Shown in pieces: positions 54,742-64,000 of a stretch of 64,000 nt of DNA (the stretch's first letter is position 1; each line of letters starts with the position of its first letter). The DNA comes from VRUE01 sp963702705 (GTDB lineage: Bacteria > Actinomycetota > Thermoleophilia > Solirubrobacterales > 70-9): assembly GCA_963702705.1 (NCBI GenBank), contig CAVPDR010000006.1, positions 62,001 to 126,000 on the forward strand, in the 5' to 3' direction. Position numbers and translations under genes: made by a program. The notes beneath the pieces are model-generated. The model was not told where the DNA came from and did no database searches. It saw only the letters and a program-made list of their open reading frames with translations.

Positions 54742-57597
54742 ATGACCAGGCGCTCGATTGCATTTGTGGTGATGGCCCTGTGGCTTGTAGCGATGGTGCC
54801 GGTCGCGCGGGCCGACACCGGAGACATCATCGAACCGCAGCTGGAAAAACCGAACAAAGCCAACGATGGCTGGCAGGCGGGTACCTGCACAAAAGACGAA
54901 ATCACCGAACAGTGCACGCCCGAATCGCCGATTTCGCAGTTCTTCAGGACGGCCGCCGGCCACCCGCCGATCGGCTTTACGCAGTACATCGTCAAGCAGG
55001 AAGAATTCGCACCCGGCCTCTTTCGTCCGATTGGCCCTGTGAAAACGATCCGCGTCGACCTTCCGCCTGGTCTGACCGTCAATCCGCAGGCGACCGCCAC
55101 CCGCTGCACGCAGGCTGAATTCGACACCCCCGTCGGCCCGACCGAACTTCCCGGCTGCTCGGCATCGAGTCAGGTCGGCGAAGAGCGCCTGACCCTCAAG
55201 GTGGAAGCAACCGGAGAAGCGGTGCCGCCCATCCCCGGCGTCACCAGGGTCCCCCTCTACAACATGGTTCCGGAATTCGGCGAACCGGCCAAATTCGGCT
55301 TCAAAATCGGCAGTACCCCCACCACCAAAAAAACGGTCTACCTGAACACGGAAGTCGCCTGGGAGGGCGACTATCACGAGAGCTTCACGATTCACCTGCC
55401 GACGCCCAACCCGGGCACGCGGAGTTGGAAGAGCCGTCTGGTGAACTTCGGCAACAAAACCACCGAAGGAAGCAACGGCACCTACATCACCAATCCCACC
55501 ACCTGCTTCAGCGCCCAGCTGCCCCCGTACGAGGGCATCTACACGACGTTCCTGCGGGCGGAGTCGGTGGCGCTGCCGGAAGCAGGTTTCCCGGCGACCA
55601 CGACCCCGTTCGAATCGGACCTTTCCCTGCCGGAAGGCCTGACCCAGACCGGCTGCGCGACCGTTCCCTTCGATCCGGGCCTCAGCGTCGCAGCGGGGAC
55701 GGCGCAGGTCGACTCGCCGGCGACTCCGACCATCGAGACAACGCTGCCGTTCATCGCCGGCGGGGAAACCCAAAGCGAGTCTCATCTGCGCAACGCCGAC
55801 ATCACCCTGCCGCAAGGGATGGGCTTGAACCCGTCCGCCGCCAACGGGCTGCAGTCGTGCACCGACGCACAGTTCGGCAAGGGCACGAGGAATGCCGTGA
55901 ATTGTCCGCTCGGCTCGAAGATCGGCACGGTCGAAGTCGAGACTCCGCCGCTGCCCGCGGGCAGCCTCAAAGGCACCGCCTACCTCGGCCAGCAGCTCAG
56001 CCGCGACCCGGAGTCGGGCGATGAGTTCCGCCTCTTCGTCACCGCGGAGTCGGCGCAGTACGGGATCTCAGCGCGCCTGATCGGCAACACCAAAGCCAAC
56101 CCGACAACCGGTCAGCTGACGACGACGTTTGCCGAAACCCCACAGGTGCCGTTCACCTCGGTGAAAGTCCACCTCGACGACGCCAAAGGCGTGCTGAGCA
56201 GTCCGCCGACCTGTTCGCCGGCGACGACGACCAGCACGATGGAACCGTGGTCGACGCCGAAATCGACGAAACACCCGGAAGGCGGCTTCACTCTCTCGAC
56301 CGCGCCGGGTGGTGGAACCTGTCCGACGACCATGGCGGGACGCCCGTTCGTCCCCAGCTACACGGCCAAAACGGACAGCACCAAAGCCAATGCCTACAGT
56401 CCCTTCCGGGTCCACATCGGTCGCACCGATGGCCAGCAGGAGCTGAAGAAGGTCGACGTGACCCTGCCGAAAGGACACGCCGGCAATCTCACCGGCATCC
56501 CCTACTGCCCGGAGTTGGCGATCGTGGCGGCGGCGGCAAGTAGTGGGGCGGCCGAGCTTGCCGGCCCGAGCTGTCCCGGCGCGAGCCAGATCGGGACCAC
56601 CTCGACGACGAGCGGCACCGGGTCCAGCCCGCTGACGCTCGGCGGCAAGGCCTACCTCGCCGGTCCGTTCCAGGGCGCGCCGCTGTCCCTGGTGACGGTG
56701 ACGCCGGCGACGGCGGGACCGTTCGACCTCGGCACCGTGGTGGTCCGGGTCGCTCTGTTCGTCGATCCGGAAACCGCCCAGGTCCACGCGGTCTCCGATC
56801 CGATCCCCGACGTGTACGGGGGGGTCAAGCTGGACATCCGATCGATCGACGTCAACGTCGACCGCAACAAGTTCATGCACAACCCGACCAACTGCGCCGC
56901 CCAGGCAACCACCGGTTTCCTCAACGGCGGCGGCGCCGACCCGACCAACCCGGCCGCGTGGAGCTCCTACCCGGTGAACTCGCCGTTCCAGGCAACCGCG
57001 TGCAACAAGCTCGGCTTCAAGCCGAAGCTGCACACGCGCCTGTTCGGCGGCAGGAGCACCACCACGCGCGGCAAGCACCCGAAGCTGCGGGCGATCCTCG
57101 AAGCCCGCGAAGGCGATGCCAACGTCCTGCGCAGCGCGCTGGCTCTGCCGCACGCGCTGTTCCTCGACCAGGGCAACATCCGGACCGTCTGCACGAGGCC
57201 GCAACTGGCCTCGGAGACCTGCCCGAAGGCGTCGATCTACGGGCACGCCCAGGCAAAGAGCCCGCTGCTGGGCAACGCGTTGAGGGGGCCTGTCTACCTG
57301 GTCTCCTCCAACCACGAATTGCCCGACCTGCTCGCCGACCTGCGCGGCCAGGTGAACGTGCGGGTGCGCGGCGTGATCAGTTCCCAGAACGGGGGGATCA
57401 AGACCGTGTTCAACGAACTGCCGGACGTCCCGGTGAGCAAGTTCATCCTCCGCATGGAAGGCGGCAGTAAGAAGGGCCTCCTGGTCAACTCCAGGAACCT
57501 CTGCAAGGGCCCGCTCTCCTCGGTGATGAGCATGAAGGGGCAGAACGGCAAGAAGATCAAGAACAACCACTTGCCGCTGAGGGTGAGCGGCTGCTGA
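54742..57597 (+). CDS. Very large secreted beta-rich protein, 951 aa
   Basis: A signal peptide (RSIAFVVMALWLVAMVPVAR then ADTGD) followed by a long extracytoplasmic protein built of beta-rich repeats. Each unit carries a pattern such as VDLPPGLTVNPQATATRCTQ, DITLPQGMGLNPSAANGL or VDVTLPKGHAGNLTGIPYCP, and then C...S..GT.., so at least three related modules occur. Many paired Cys suggest disulfides. No enzyme motif is visible. I recall such proteins in multiple copies in Solirubrobacterales genomes. The ATG follows GAGGAGACATGT. The N-terminal half prefers GAA and AAA codons more than the rest or the neighbours. Surface or adhesive role is inference. Confidence 0.8.
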   Translation: MTRRSIAFVVMALWLVAMVPVARADTGDIIEPQLEKPNKANDGWQAGTCTKDEITEQCTPESPISQFFRTAAGHPPIGFTQYIVKQEEFAPGLFRPIGPVKTIRVDLPPGLTVNPQATATRCTQAEFDTPVGPTELPGCSASSQVGEERLTLKVEATGEAVPPIPGVTRVPLYNMVPEFGEPAKFGFKIGSTPTTKKTVYLNTEVAWEGDYHESFTIHLPTPNPGTRSWKSRLVNFGNKTTEGSNGTYITNPTTCFSAQLPPYEGIYTTFLRAESVALPEAGFPATTTPFESDLSLPEGLTQTGCATVPFDPGLSVAAGTAQVDSPATPTIETTLPFIAGGETQSESHLRNADITLPQGMGLNPSAANGLQSCTDAQFGKGTRNAVNCPLGSKIGTVEVETPPLPAGSLKGTAYLGQQLSRDPESGDEFRLFVTAESAQYGISARLIGNTKANPTTGQLTTTFAETPQVPFTSVKVHLDDAKGVLSSPPTCSPATTTSTMEPWSTPKSTKHPEGGFTLSTAPGGGTCPTTMAGRPFVPSYTAKTDSTKANAYSPFRVHIGRTDGQQELKKVDVTLPKGHAGNLTGIPYCPELAIVAAAASSGAAELAGPSCPGASQIGTTSTTSGTGSSPLTLGGKAYLAGPFQGAPLSLVTVTPATAGPFDLGTVVVRVALFVDPETAQVHAVSDPIPDVYGGVKLDIRSIDVNVDRNKFMHNPTNCAAQATTGFLNGGGADPTNPAAWSSYPVNSPFQATACNKLGFKPKLHTRLFGGRSTTTRGKHPKLRAILEAREGDANVLRSALALPHALFLDQGNIRTVCTRPQLASETCPKASIYGHAQAKSPLLGNALRGPVYLVSSNHELPDLLADLRGQVNVRVRGVISSQNGGIKTVFNELPDVPVSKFILRMEGGSKKGLLVNSRNLCKGPLSSVMSMKGQNGKKIKNNHLPLRVSGC

Positions 57598-57663
57598 CGG
57601 GCGGCGGTTGAGGACGCGGGGCGCGGGGCGGCGGGCCACTCGGTCCGCCGCTCCGCTTGGTGG

Positions 57664-58530
57664 CTAGGTAGCCGCGGCGAGGGCGGGGGGCGCCGGTCGG
57701 CGCGAGGGGATCAGCAGGGCCGAGCCGCAGACCATCGCGAAGGCGGTGCCCTGCAGGATCAGGCCGAGGGGGCTATTTGCGAGCGGGTCGCCGAAGACGA
57801 GGATGCCGCCCGCGATCTGCGCTGCGTTGGCGACGAGGCCGATCAGGCCGATCGTCTCGATCGCGCCACCACGCTGCAGCGCCGCCGCCGTTGCGTACTG
57901 GGCGCCGACGCCGGCGAGGATCGTGAGCAGGACCCAGGGCGCGAGAACGGCGACGGAGACGTCGCCGATTCCGGTCAGGCCCTTGATCGCGACGCCGGCG
58001 ATGCCGAACAGCGTTCCGGCGATCGCGGCGAGCAGGACCCGGTGGTGGCCCGCCAGCCGCTCGGAGCGGTGGCCGAGGGCGAGGCCGCAGGCGATCAGGG
58101 CGAGGCCGCCCTCGAAGCCGAGCATGCCGCCGACGGCGAAGCCGGAGTCGCTGCCCTTGAAGTGGGGGAGGGTGAGCACGAGCAGCGCCAGGCCGGTGCC
58201 GCCGAGCAGCAGGGCGAGCCACTGGCGCCGCTCGACCGGGTCGCCGAAGAGGCGCTGCGCCATCACCGCGAGGGTGACGGCGCCGCCGGCGAGCACGGCC
58301 TGGACGATCGAGATCGGCGCCATCGAGAGGGCGGCGACGTGAACTCCCCAGGCGATCGCTGCGAGTCCCCAGCCGGCGGCGAACCAGGGCGAGCCCGCCA
58401 GTCCGCGGGCGCTGCGCAGCGGGTGGCGCAGCGACACCGGCGCGGCGCGGTGGCAGCCCCGGTGCTTGAACAGCGAGGCGAGGTTGGTCAACAGCGCCGC
58501 CGCAACGGCGAGGCCGATTCCTATCTGCAC
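57664..58530 (-). CDS. DMT-superfamily (EamA-like) membrane transporter
   Basis: A 288-residue protein with about nine to ten helices, starting MQIGIGLAVAAALLTNLASLF, with a positively charged first loop (KHRGCHRAAPVSLRHPLRSA). Later helices include QWLALLLGGTGLALLVLTLP and ETIGLIGLVANAAQIAGGI. Gene and loop layout fit the drug/metabolite transporter superfamily. The substrate is unknown. It ends 67 bases from the large secreted protein gene, in convergent orientation. Confidence 0.8.
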   Translation of the reverse strand: MQIGIGLAVAAALLTNLASLFKHRGCHRAAPVSLRHPLRSARGLAGSPWFAAGWGLAAIAWGVHVAALSMAPISIVQAVLAGGAVTLAVMAQRLFGDPVERRQWLALLLGGTGLALLVLTLPHFKGSDSGFAVGGMLGFEGGLALIACGLALGHRSERLAGHHRVLLAAIAGTLFGIAGVAIKGLTGIGDVSVAVLAPWVLLTILAGVGAQYATAAALQRGGAIETIGLIGLVANAAQIAGGILVFGDPLANSPLGLILQGTAFAMVCGSALLIPSRRPAPPALAAAT

Positions 58531-58551
58531 TGGAGCGTCACCACGCTCCCG

Positions 58552-58943
58552 TTATCGGCTCGCGGCCCTCTGACGTTTAGCTCGCGATGCCGCGCTCGGC
58601 GGCGGCGGGTCGGGAAGGTCGAGGTTGCGGCGCGCCCGGGTCACCGCCGAGACCGACGTGCGGCAGGCCCGCGCGATCACGCCATCGGCGTGATCGGGCG
58701 TGCGGCTGACCTCGAACTCGATCAGCGCGGCGCGGCGCAGCTTCGCCCGCTCGGCGACCGGACTGTCGCCGGCGGAGTCGAGCGCCGCCTCGGCGGCCTG
58801 CTCGCGCCTGCAGACGAGGCAGAACTGGCCATCGTCCGTTCGCGCCCAGGAATCGGGTGGCCGCGTGGCCTCGCCGTCCATGCGACTGGCGGTCACCCCG
58901 CAGCGGTCGCAGGTCCATTTCTTCGAGAGGCTCCTGGTCGGGC

Positions 58944-58947
<4 letters not shown>
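58552..58947 (-). CDS. Small zinc-finger plus helix-turn-helix protein
   Basis: A 131-residue protein. The N-terminal part has CDRCG...CLVCRRE (residues 13-47), a likely zinc-binding site. The C-terminal part is HTH-like (SRTPDHADGVIARACRTSVS then AVTRARRNLDLPDPP). It overlaps the helicase gene by 4 nt, indicating shared translation. Probably a nucleic-acid-binding partner of the helicase; the function is inference. Confidence 0.65.
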
Positions 58948-60149
<1,202 letters not shown>

Positions 60150-60232
60150 GATGTTGTGACTCCTTTTTATGCGATTCAGGGGAGATCCAGCGACCCCTAA
60201 ATGCAAAGCAGAGCACGAGGGAACGGAACCTC

Positions 60233-60258
60233 TCGGGTGGCGGAAGCGCCGAACCCGA
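60233..60258 (-). promoter_or_regulatory. Stem-loop in the helicase 5' leader
   Basis: On the minus strand, TCGGGT pairs with ACCCGA, with an inner GGCG-CTTC-CGCC hairpin. A second smaller stem (AGGGG/CCCCT, about 60177-60198) lies closer to the start. A structured leader of about 110 nt before a DEAD-box gene would suit cold or auto-regulation. Structure seen; function inferred. Confidence 0.45.
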
Positions 60259-60405
60259 CCCACAAACCGTAGCAGTCCGGGTAAATCCCCCTGGTATGCA
60301 CGAGATATCCGCGTAGACTCGACCCATCCGGATCGGGTGTCCGGCGAAACGCGTTTTCCCCTGCTAAGGGGCCAAAGCGTTGCACCGCAATGGGAAAGGA
60401 GCGGT

Positions 60406-61983
60406 ATGTACGACTACGTGATCGTCGGCGCCGGCTCGGCCGGCTGCGTCCTCGCGGCGCGGCTCTCGGAGGACCCGGAGACCAGCGTCCTCCTGCTCGA
60501 GGCCGGCCCGCCCGACGTCAATCAGAACGTCCACGTGCCGCTCGGCTACCTCTCGTTGGCCCGCACCGAGGTCGACTGGGACTACGCCTCGGCGCCCGAG
60601 CCCAACTGCAACGGCCGCCGCATCTCGCTGCCGCGCGGCAAGGTCCTCGGCGGCTCCTCTTCGATCAACGCGATGGTCTACATCCGCGGCAACCACCGCG
60701 ACTACGACGAGTGGGGCATCGCCGGCTGGGCCTGGGACGACCTCTTCCCTTACTTCCTCAAGGCCGAGGACAACGAGCGCGGCGCCTCGCGGTGGCACGG
60801 GGTCGGCGGCCCGCTCGGGGTCTCCGACCAGCGCTCGGGCAACAGGATCCCGCCCGCCTTCGTCGAGGCCGGCGTCGAGGCCGGACTGGCTCGCAACGAG
60901 GACTTCAACGGCGCCGAGCAGGACGGCGTCGGCATGTACCAGGTGACCCAGCGGGGCGGGATGCGGGCGAGCGCCGCCGTCTCCTACCTGCATCCGGCCG
61001 GCGAGCGTCCCAACCTGACCGTGATGCCCTACATGCACGTCAACCGGGTGTTGTTCGAGGGCGTGCGCGCGGTAGGGGTCGAGGCGACCCAGCTCGGCCA
61101 GGCGCAGGAGCTGCGCGCCGAGCGCGAGGTGATCCTCTGCGGCGGCGCCTACAACTCGCCGCAGCTGCTGATGCTCTCCGGCGTCGGCCCGGCCGAGCAC
61201 CTGGCGATGCGCGAAGTCGAGCTGCTGCTCGACCAGCCGGCGGTGGGGGAGAACCTCGGCGATCACCCCTCCACCTACACCGTCTTCACCACGCCCGAGC
61301 CCGAGAGCCTGCTGGCGGCGCTGGAGCCGGCGGCGATGGCCGAGTTCGAGGCTTCCCAGACGGGCCCCTTCGCCTCCAACCTGGCCGAGTCGGGCGGCTT
61401 CGCCCGGGTCGGCGCCGGCGCCGAGGCGCCCGACGTGCAGTTCCACGTCGCCCCGATCCACATCGTCGACGAGGGGATGGCGGACCCGCAGGCGCACGGC
61501 GTCTGGGTCTCGCCCTGCCTGCTGACCGCCGAGAGCCGCGGCTCGGTGCGGCTCGCCTCCAACGACCCGACCGCGAAGCCGATCGTCCGCAACGCCTTCT
61601 ACGAGGCCGAGGCCGACATGACGCGGATGATCGACGCGGTCCGCCTGGCCGGGGAGATCTGCGCCCAGCCCTCCTTCAAGCCCTATGCCGCCGAGCCCTT
61701 CACCGGGCCGGCCGACGATTCCGAGGACGCCCTGCGCGCCCACATCGCCGCCACCACGTATGAGGTCTACCACCCGGTCGGCACCTGCGCGATCGGCTCG
61801 GTCGTCGACTCCGAGCTGCGGGTCGAGGGGCTCGAGGCGCTTCGCGTCGTCGACGCCTCGGTGATGCCGACGGTGCCGCGCGGCAACACCAACGCGCCGA
61901 CGATCGCGATCGCCGAGCGAGCGGCCGACCTGATTCGCCACGGCAAGGCGGTCGCGGCGGACGAGCTCGCCGCGCAGGCCTGA
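60406..61983 (+). CDS. GMC-family FAD oxidoreductase (choline dehydrogenase-like)
   Basis: A 525-residue flavoenzyme starting MYDYVIVGAGSAGCVLAARL. The two GMC signatures are present: GKVLGGSSSINAMVYIRG and the GAYNSPQLLMLSGVGP region. The C-terminal active site has YHPVGTCAIGS and PRGNTNAPTIAIAERAADLI. It oxidises a primary or sugar alcohol to an aldehyde with FAD; choline is only one option. The ATG is preceded by AAAGGAGCGGT. No partner gene adjoins. Confidence 0.92.
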   Translation: MYDYVIVGAGSAGCVLAARLSEDPETSVLLLEAGPPDVNQNVHVPLGYLSLARTEVDWDYASAPEPNCNGRRISLPRGKVLGGSSSINAMVYIRGNHRDYDEWGIAGWAWDDLFPYFLKAEDNERGASRWHGVGGPLGVSDQRSGNRIPPAFVEAGVEAGLARNEDFNGAEQDGVGMYQVTQRGGMRASAAVSYLHPAGERPNLTVMPYMHVNRVLFEGVRAVGVEATQLGQAQELRAEREVILCGGAYNSPQLLMLSGVGPAEHLAMREVELLLDQPAVGENLGDHPSTYTVFTTPEPESLLAALEPAAMAEFEASQTGPFASNLAESGGFARVGAGAEAPDVQFHVAPIHIVDEGMADPQAHGVWVSPCLLTAESRGSVRLASNDPTAKPIVRNAFYEAEADMTRMIDAVRLAGEICAQPSFKPYAAEPFTGPADDSEDALRAHIAATTYEVYHPVGTCAIGSVVDSELRVEGLEALRVVDASVMPTVPRGNTNAPTIAIAERAADLIRHGKAVAADELAAQA

Positions 61984-62062
61984 GCGAAGTCGCGCGAGGT
62001 CTACCTGGCGAATACCCGCGATTTGAGGCGGTCCGGCTGGACCGGCCTCCTACACTTGATCG

Positions 62063-62434
62063 ATGGCCGCAGAGCCGCAAGCCGACTCCACCTTCACGCT
62101 CTACCGGCGTGGCATCGAGTTGCTCGAGGAGGAGGACTTCGAGCAGGCGGCGGCGCCGCTGGAGGAGGCGGCGCGGCGGGCGCCGGAGAAGGCCTCGGTG
62201 CGCGAGGCGCTGGGCCGCGCCTACTTCCGCTCCGGCCGCTTCGCCGCCGCCGCGGTCGAGTTCAGGGCGGTGGTCGAGCGCCATCAGGTCAACGACTACG
62301 CCCACTTCTGCCTCGGCCGTGCACTGGCCAAGACCGGTGAGACCGAGCGCGCCCGCCATCACCTCGCCCTCGCCTCGAACCTGCGGCCCGACCGTCGCGA
62401 ATACAGCTTCTACCTGGCGATGCTCGGGGCCTGA
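62063..62434 (+). CDS. TPR-repeat protein
   Basis: A 123-residue soluble protein with two to three tetratricopeptide helix pairs: TLYRRGIELLEEEDFEQAAA, SVREALGRAYFRSGRFAAAA and AHFCLGRALAKTGETERARH. TPR domains mediate protein binding. Its TGA stop lies within the arm of the palindrome at 62430-62532. Confidence 0.85.
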   Translation: MAAEPQADSTFTLYRRGIELLEEEDFEQAAAPLEEAARRAPEKASVREALGRAYFRSGRFAAAAVEFRAVVERHQVNDYAHFCLGRALAKTGETERARHHLALASNLRPDRREYSFYLAMLGA

Positions 62435-62532
62435 GAGCCTGAAGGCGGCGCATATCGGCGTCCTCGGTCGCTCGCGTGCAGAGCACGCCACGCTCCCTGC
62501 GTCCTTGATCTGCTTGCCTTCAGGCTCTCAGG
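62430..62532. repeat. Palindrome between convergent TPR and kinase genes
   Basis: Perfect 17-bp arms (CCTGAGAGCCTGAAGGC at 62430-62446 and its complement at 62516-62532) enclose 69 nt containing an inner hairpin (GCGTGC-AGA-GCACGC). The stops of both convergent genes fall inside the arms. It may be a bidirectional terminator or another member of the palindromic element set. Confidence 0.75.
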
Positions 62533-64000
62533 CGGCTTTTTCGTCTTTTTCTCTGTTTTCGCGGTGGCGAGCGGGGAGGACGGCGGTGATCGTCGTGCCC
62601 TCGCCGGGAGCGCTCTGCAGGTCCAGGGTGCCGCCGGCGAGGGAGACGCGTTCGCGCATCCCGACCAGGCCGAAGCCGTCGGACCTGAGGCTCGGGTCGA
62701 AGCCGCAGCCCCGGTCGGACACCCGCAGGCGGAGTTTCTCGCCGCTCTCGATCACCTCGACTTTTGCTCGCTCGGCTTCGCCGTGGCGGGCGGCGTTGTT
62801 GAGCGCCTCCTGGACCAGGCGGTAGGCGGCGTCCTCGATCTCGCTGACCAGCCGTCGTTTGGTGCGGTCGGCGTGGAGGTCGATGTCGAGGTCGAGGTCG
62901 ACCTCGATCGTGCCGCTGGCGGTTAGGCGTTCGGCCAGCGCTTCCAGGGCGGCGCCCAGGCCCAGCTCGTCGAGGGTGGTCGGCCGCAGGTCGGCGATCA
63001 GGCGGCGCATCTCGGCGATCGCGCTGTCGACCTGCTCGATTCCCTGCGCCAGCAGCCTGTCGGTCCCCTCGGCGTCGCTTCGCCTCGCCGCGGAGAGCAG
63101 GACGCGCAGGCCGGCGAGGCTCTGCAGCGATTCGTCGTGCAGCTCGCGCGCCCAGCGGCCGCGCTCGCGCTCGGTGGCGGCGATGCTTTCGCGGGTGCGT
63201 TCTTCGGCGACTGACTGCGCCGTGGCGACGGCGATCGCGGCGCTGGCGGCGAAGGAGACGAGGTCCTGCTCGTCCTCGCCGCTGAAGCCCGCGTCCCTGC
63301 CCAGCGGGTCGAGGGCGACGAGGACGCCCAGTGCCTGGCCGCGGAAGACGAGCGGGACGAGCAGGGAGGTGACGCCGGCCTCGGGCCGGCCCGGCCGCGC
63401 CATCAGGCTCGGGTCGAGGTCGACCACCCGGCGCGGCTCGCGCGCTTCGAGCACCTGGCCGGGGATCGAGCCGGCGATCGGGATCCGCCCATCTGCCATC
63501 TGCCCCTCGCGCTCGCCGGCGAAGGACGCGGTCGCCAGCTCGTCGCGGTCGCGCAGCAGGATCAGCAGCGATCGTGCCTCGACCAGCGCTCGGCCGCGCT
63601 TGACGACGATCTCGAGGATGCGGTCGAGGTCGGTCTCGCCGCCGACCGCGCGGGCGATCTCGGTCGTCGCTTCGAGCCGGTGCACGGCGCGCTCCATCTC
63701 GTCGCCGCGGCTCTCGACGCTGCGGTAGAGGCGGGCGTTCTCGACCGCGATCGCCGTCCACTCGGCGAGGATCACCGCCGACTGCTCGTCGGCGTCGTCG
63801 AACTCGCCCTCCGCTCTTCTCGGTCAGGTAGAGGTTGCCCCAGGCGTGGCCGCGGATCATCACCGGCACGCCGAGGAAGCTCGACATCGGCGGGTGGCCG
63901 GGCGGGAAGCCGTAGGAGCGCGGGTGGGCGCCGACGTCGGCGAGGCGCAGCGGCCGCGGCTGCTCGATCAGCAGGCCGAGGACGCCACGGCCGCGCGGCA
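62528..64000 (-). CDS. GAF-domain sensor histidine kinase, frameshifted and cut by the window edge
   Basis: The 3' part has a GAF domain (LDRILEIVVKRGRALVEARS), a HisKA_3 phosphoacceptor region with the His in GRWARELHDESLQSLAGL, and a HATPase with LVQEALNNAARHGEAER and GFGLVGMRERVSLAGG. This is the NarL-partner kinase type. A first GAF domain (MSSFLGVPVMIRGHAWGNLY) is read in another frame, broken near 63800-63825; one base restores it (FDDADEQSAVILAEWTAIA). The start lies beyond 64000. It probably phosphorylates a response regulator not in this window. The frame break may be a sequence error. Confidence 0.85.

Overview
The window is high-GC, densely packed chromosomal DNA that reads as an actinobacterium. 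The class Thermoleophilia (Solirubrobacterales/Gaiellales-like) fits best. This is an inference from gene content: a coenzyme F420 pathway with a fused FbiC, an F420-dependent Ddn-type reductase, a DUF5996 protein, paired TetR domains, a very large secreted protein of a type I associate with this class, and GTG/TTG starts. No rRNA or taxonomic marker is present.

Layout. 1-5.1 kb: two small coupled genes, a lipoprotein solute-binding protein, an aquaporin and fbiC. 5.1-10.1 kb: a membrane-anchored low-complexity protein, a zinc alcohol dehydrogenase and the leftward operon npdG-cofD-cofC-cofE. 10.2-17.3 kb: an acyl-CoA block (SDR, hotdog thioesterase, HMG-CoA lyase, acyl-CoA carboxylase beta, PAP2, acetoacetyl-CoA synthetase, metallo-beta-lactamase). 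It could turn leucine-derived acyl-CoA into HMG-CoA, then acetoacetate, then acetoacetyl-CoA. 17.4-22.9 kb: tRNA genes (Leu, Leu, Trp, Gly, Pro) with a 2.2-kb island at tRNA-Trp (unknown protein plus a VapBC-type pair) bounded by a degenerate copy of the tRNA 3' half. 23-35.7 kb: mostly single redox and small-domain genes, including a receiver/thioredoxin-reductase fusion, Ddn-like reductase, PdxR regulator, Nudix, RDD protein, haloalkane dehalogenase, metallophosphoesterase and hydrolase. 35.7-40.3 kb: a second accessory zone (ArsR-like remnant, IS110 transposase, XRE regulator, tRNA-Leu, tRNA-Glu, RES/Xre toxin-antitoxin pair, gene remnant). 40.3-64 kb: lipid kinase, PAP2, glycosyltransferase, small membrane proteins, MFS exporter, double-TetR regulator, aldo/keto reductase, SulP transporter, secreted proteins, DMT transporter, DEAD-box helicase, GMC oxidoreductase, TPR protein and a sensor kinase that runs off the right edge.

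The most unusual signal is a set of palindromic elements of about 60-120 bp. They have perfect or near-perfect outer arms whose sequence differs from copy to copy, around inner cores that are conserved. Two copies share a core near 1-140 and inside fbiC. Three copies share a 27-nt core, twice in opposite orientation inside one gene at 5.1-5.9 kb and once inside cofE. Two further ones (843-959, 6941-7054) have a different inner structure. Several lie in frame within coding genes, recalling the Rickettsia palindromic elements by analogy only.

Four conserved genes (cofE, RDD protein, haloalkane dehalogenase, sensor kinase) each carry one apparent single-base frameshift, and one dehydrogenase gene lacks a canonical start codon. 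Sequence errors should be excluded before calling these pseudogenes.
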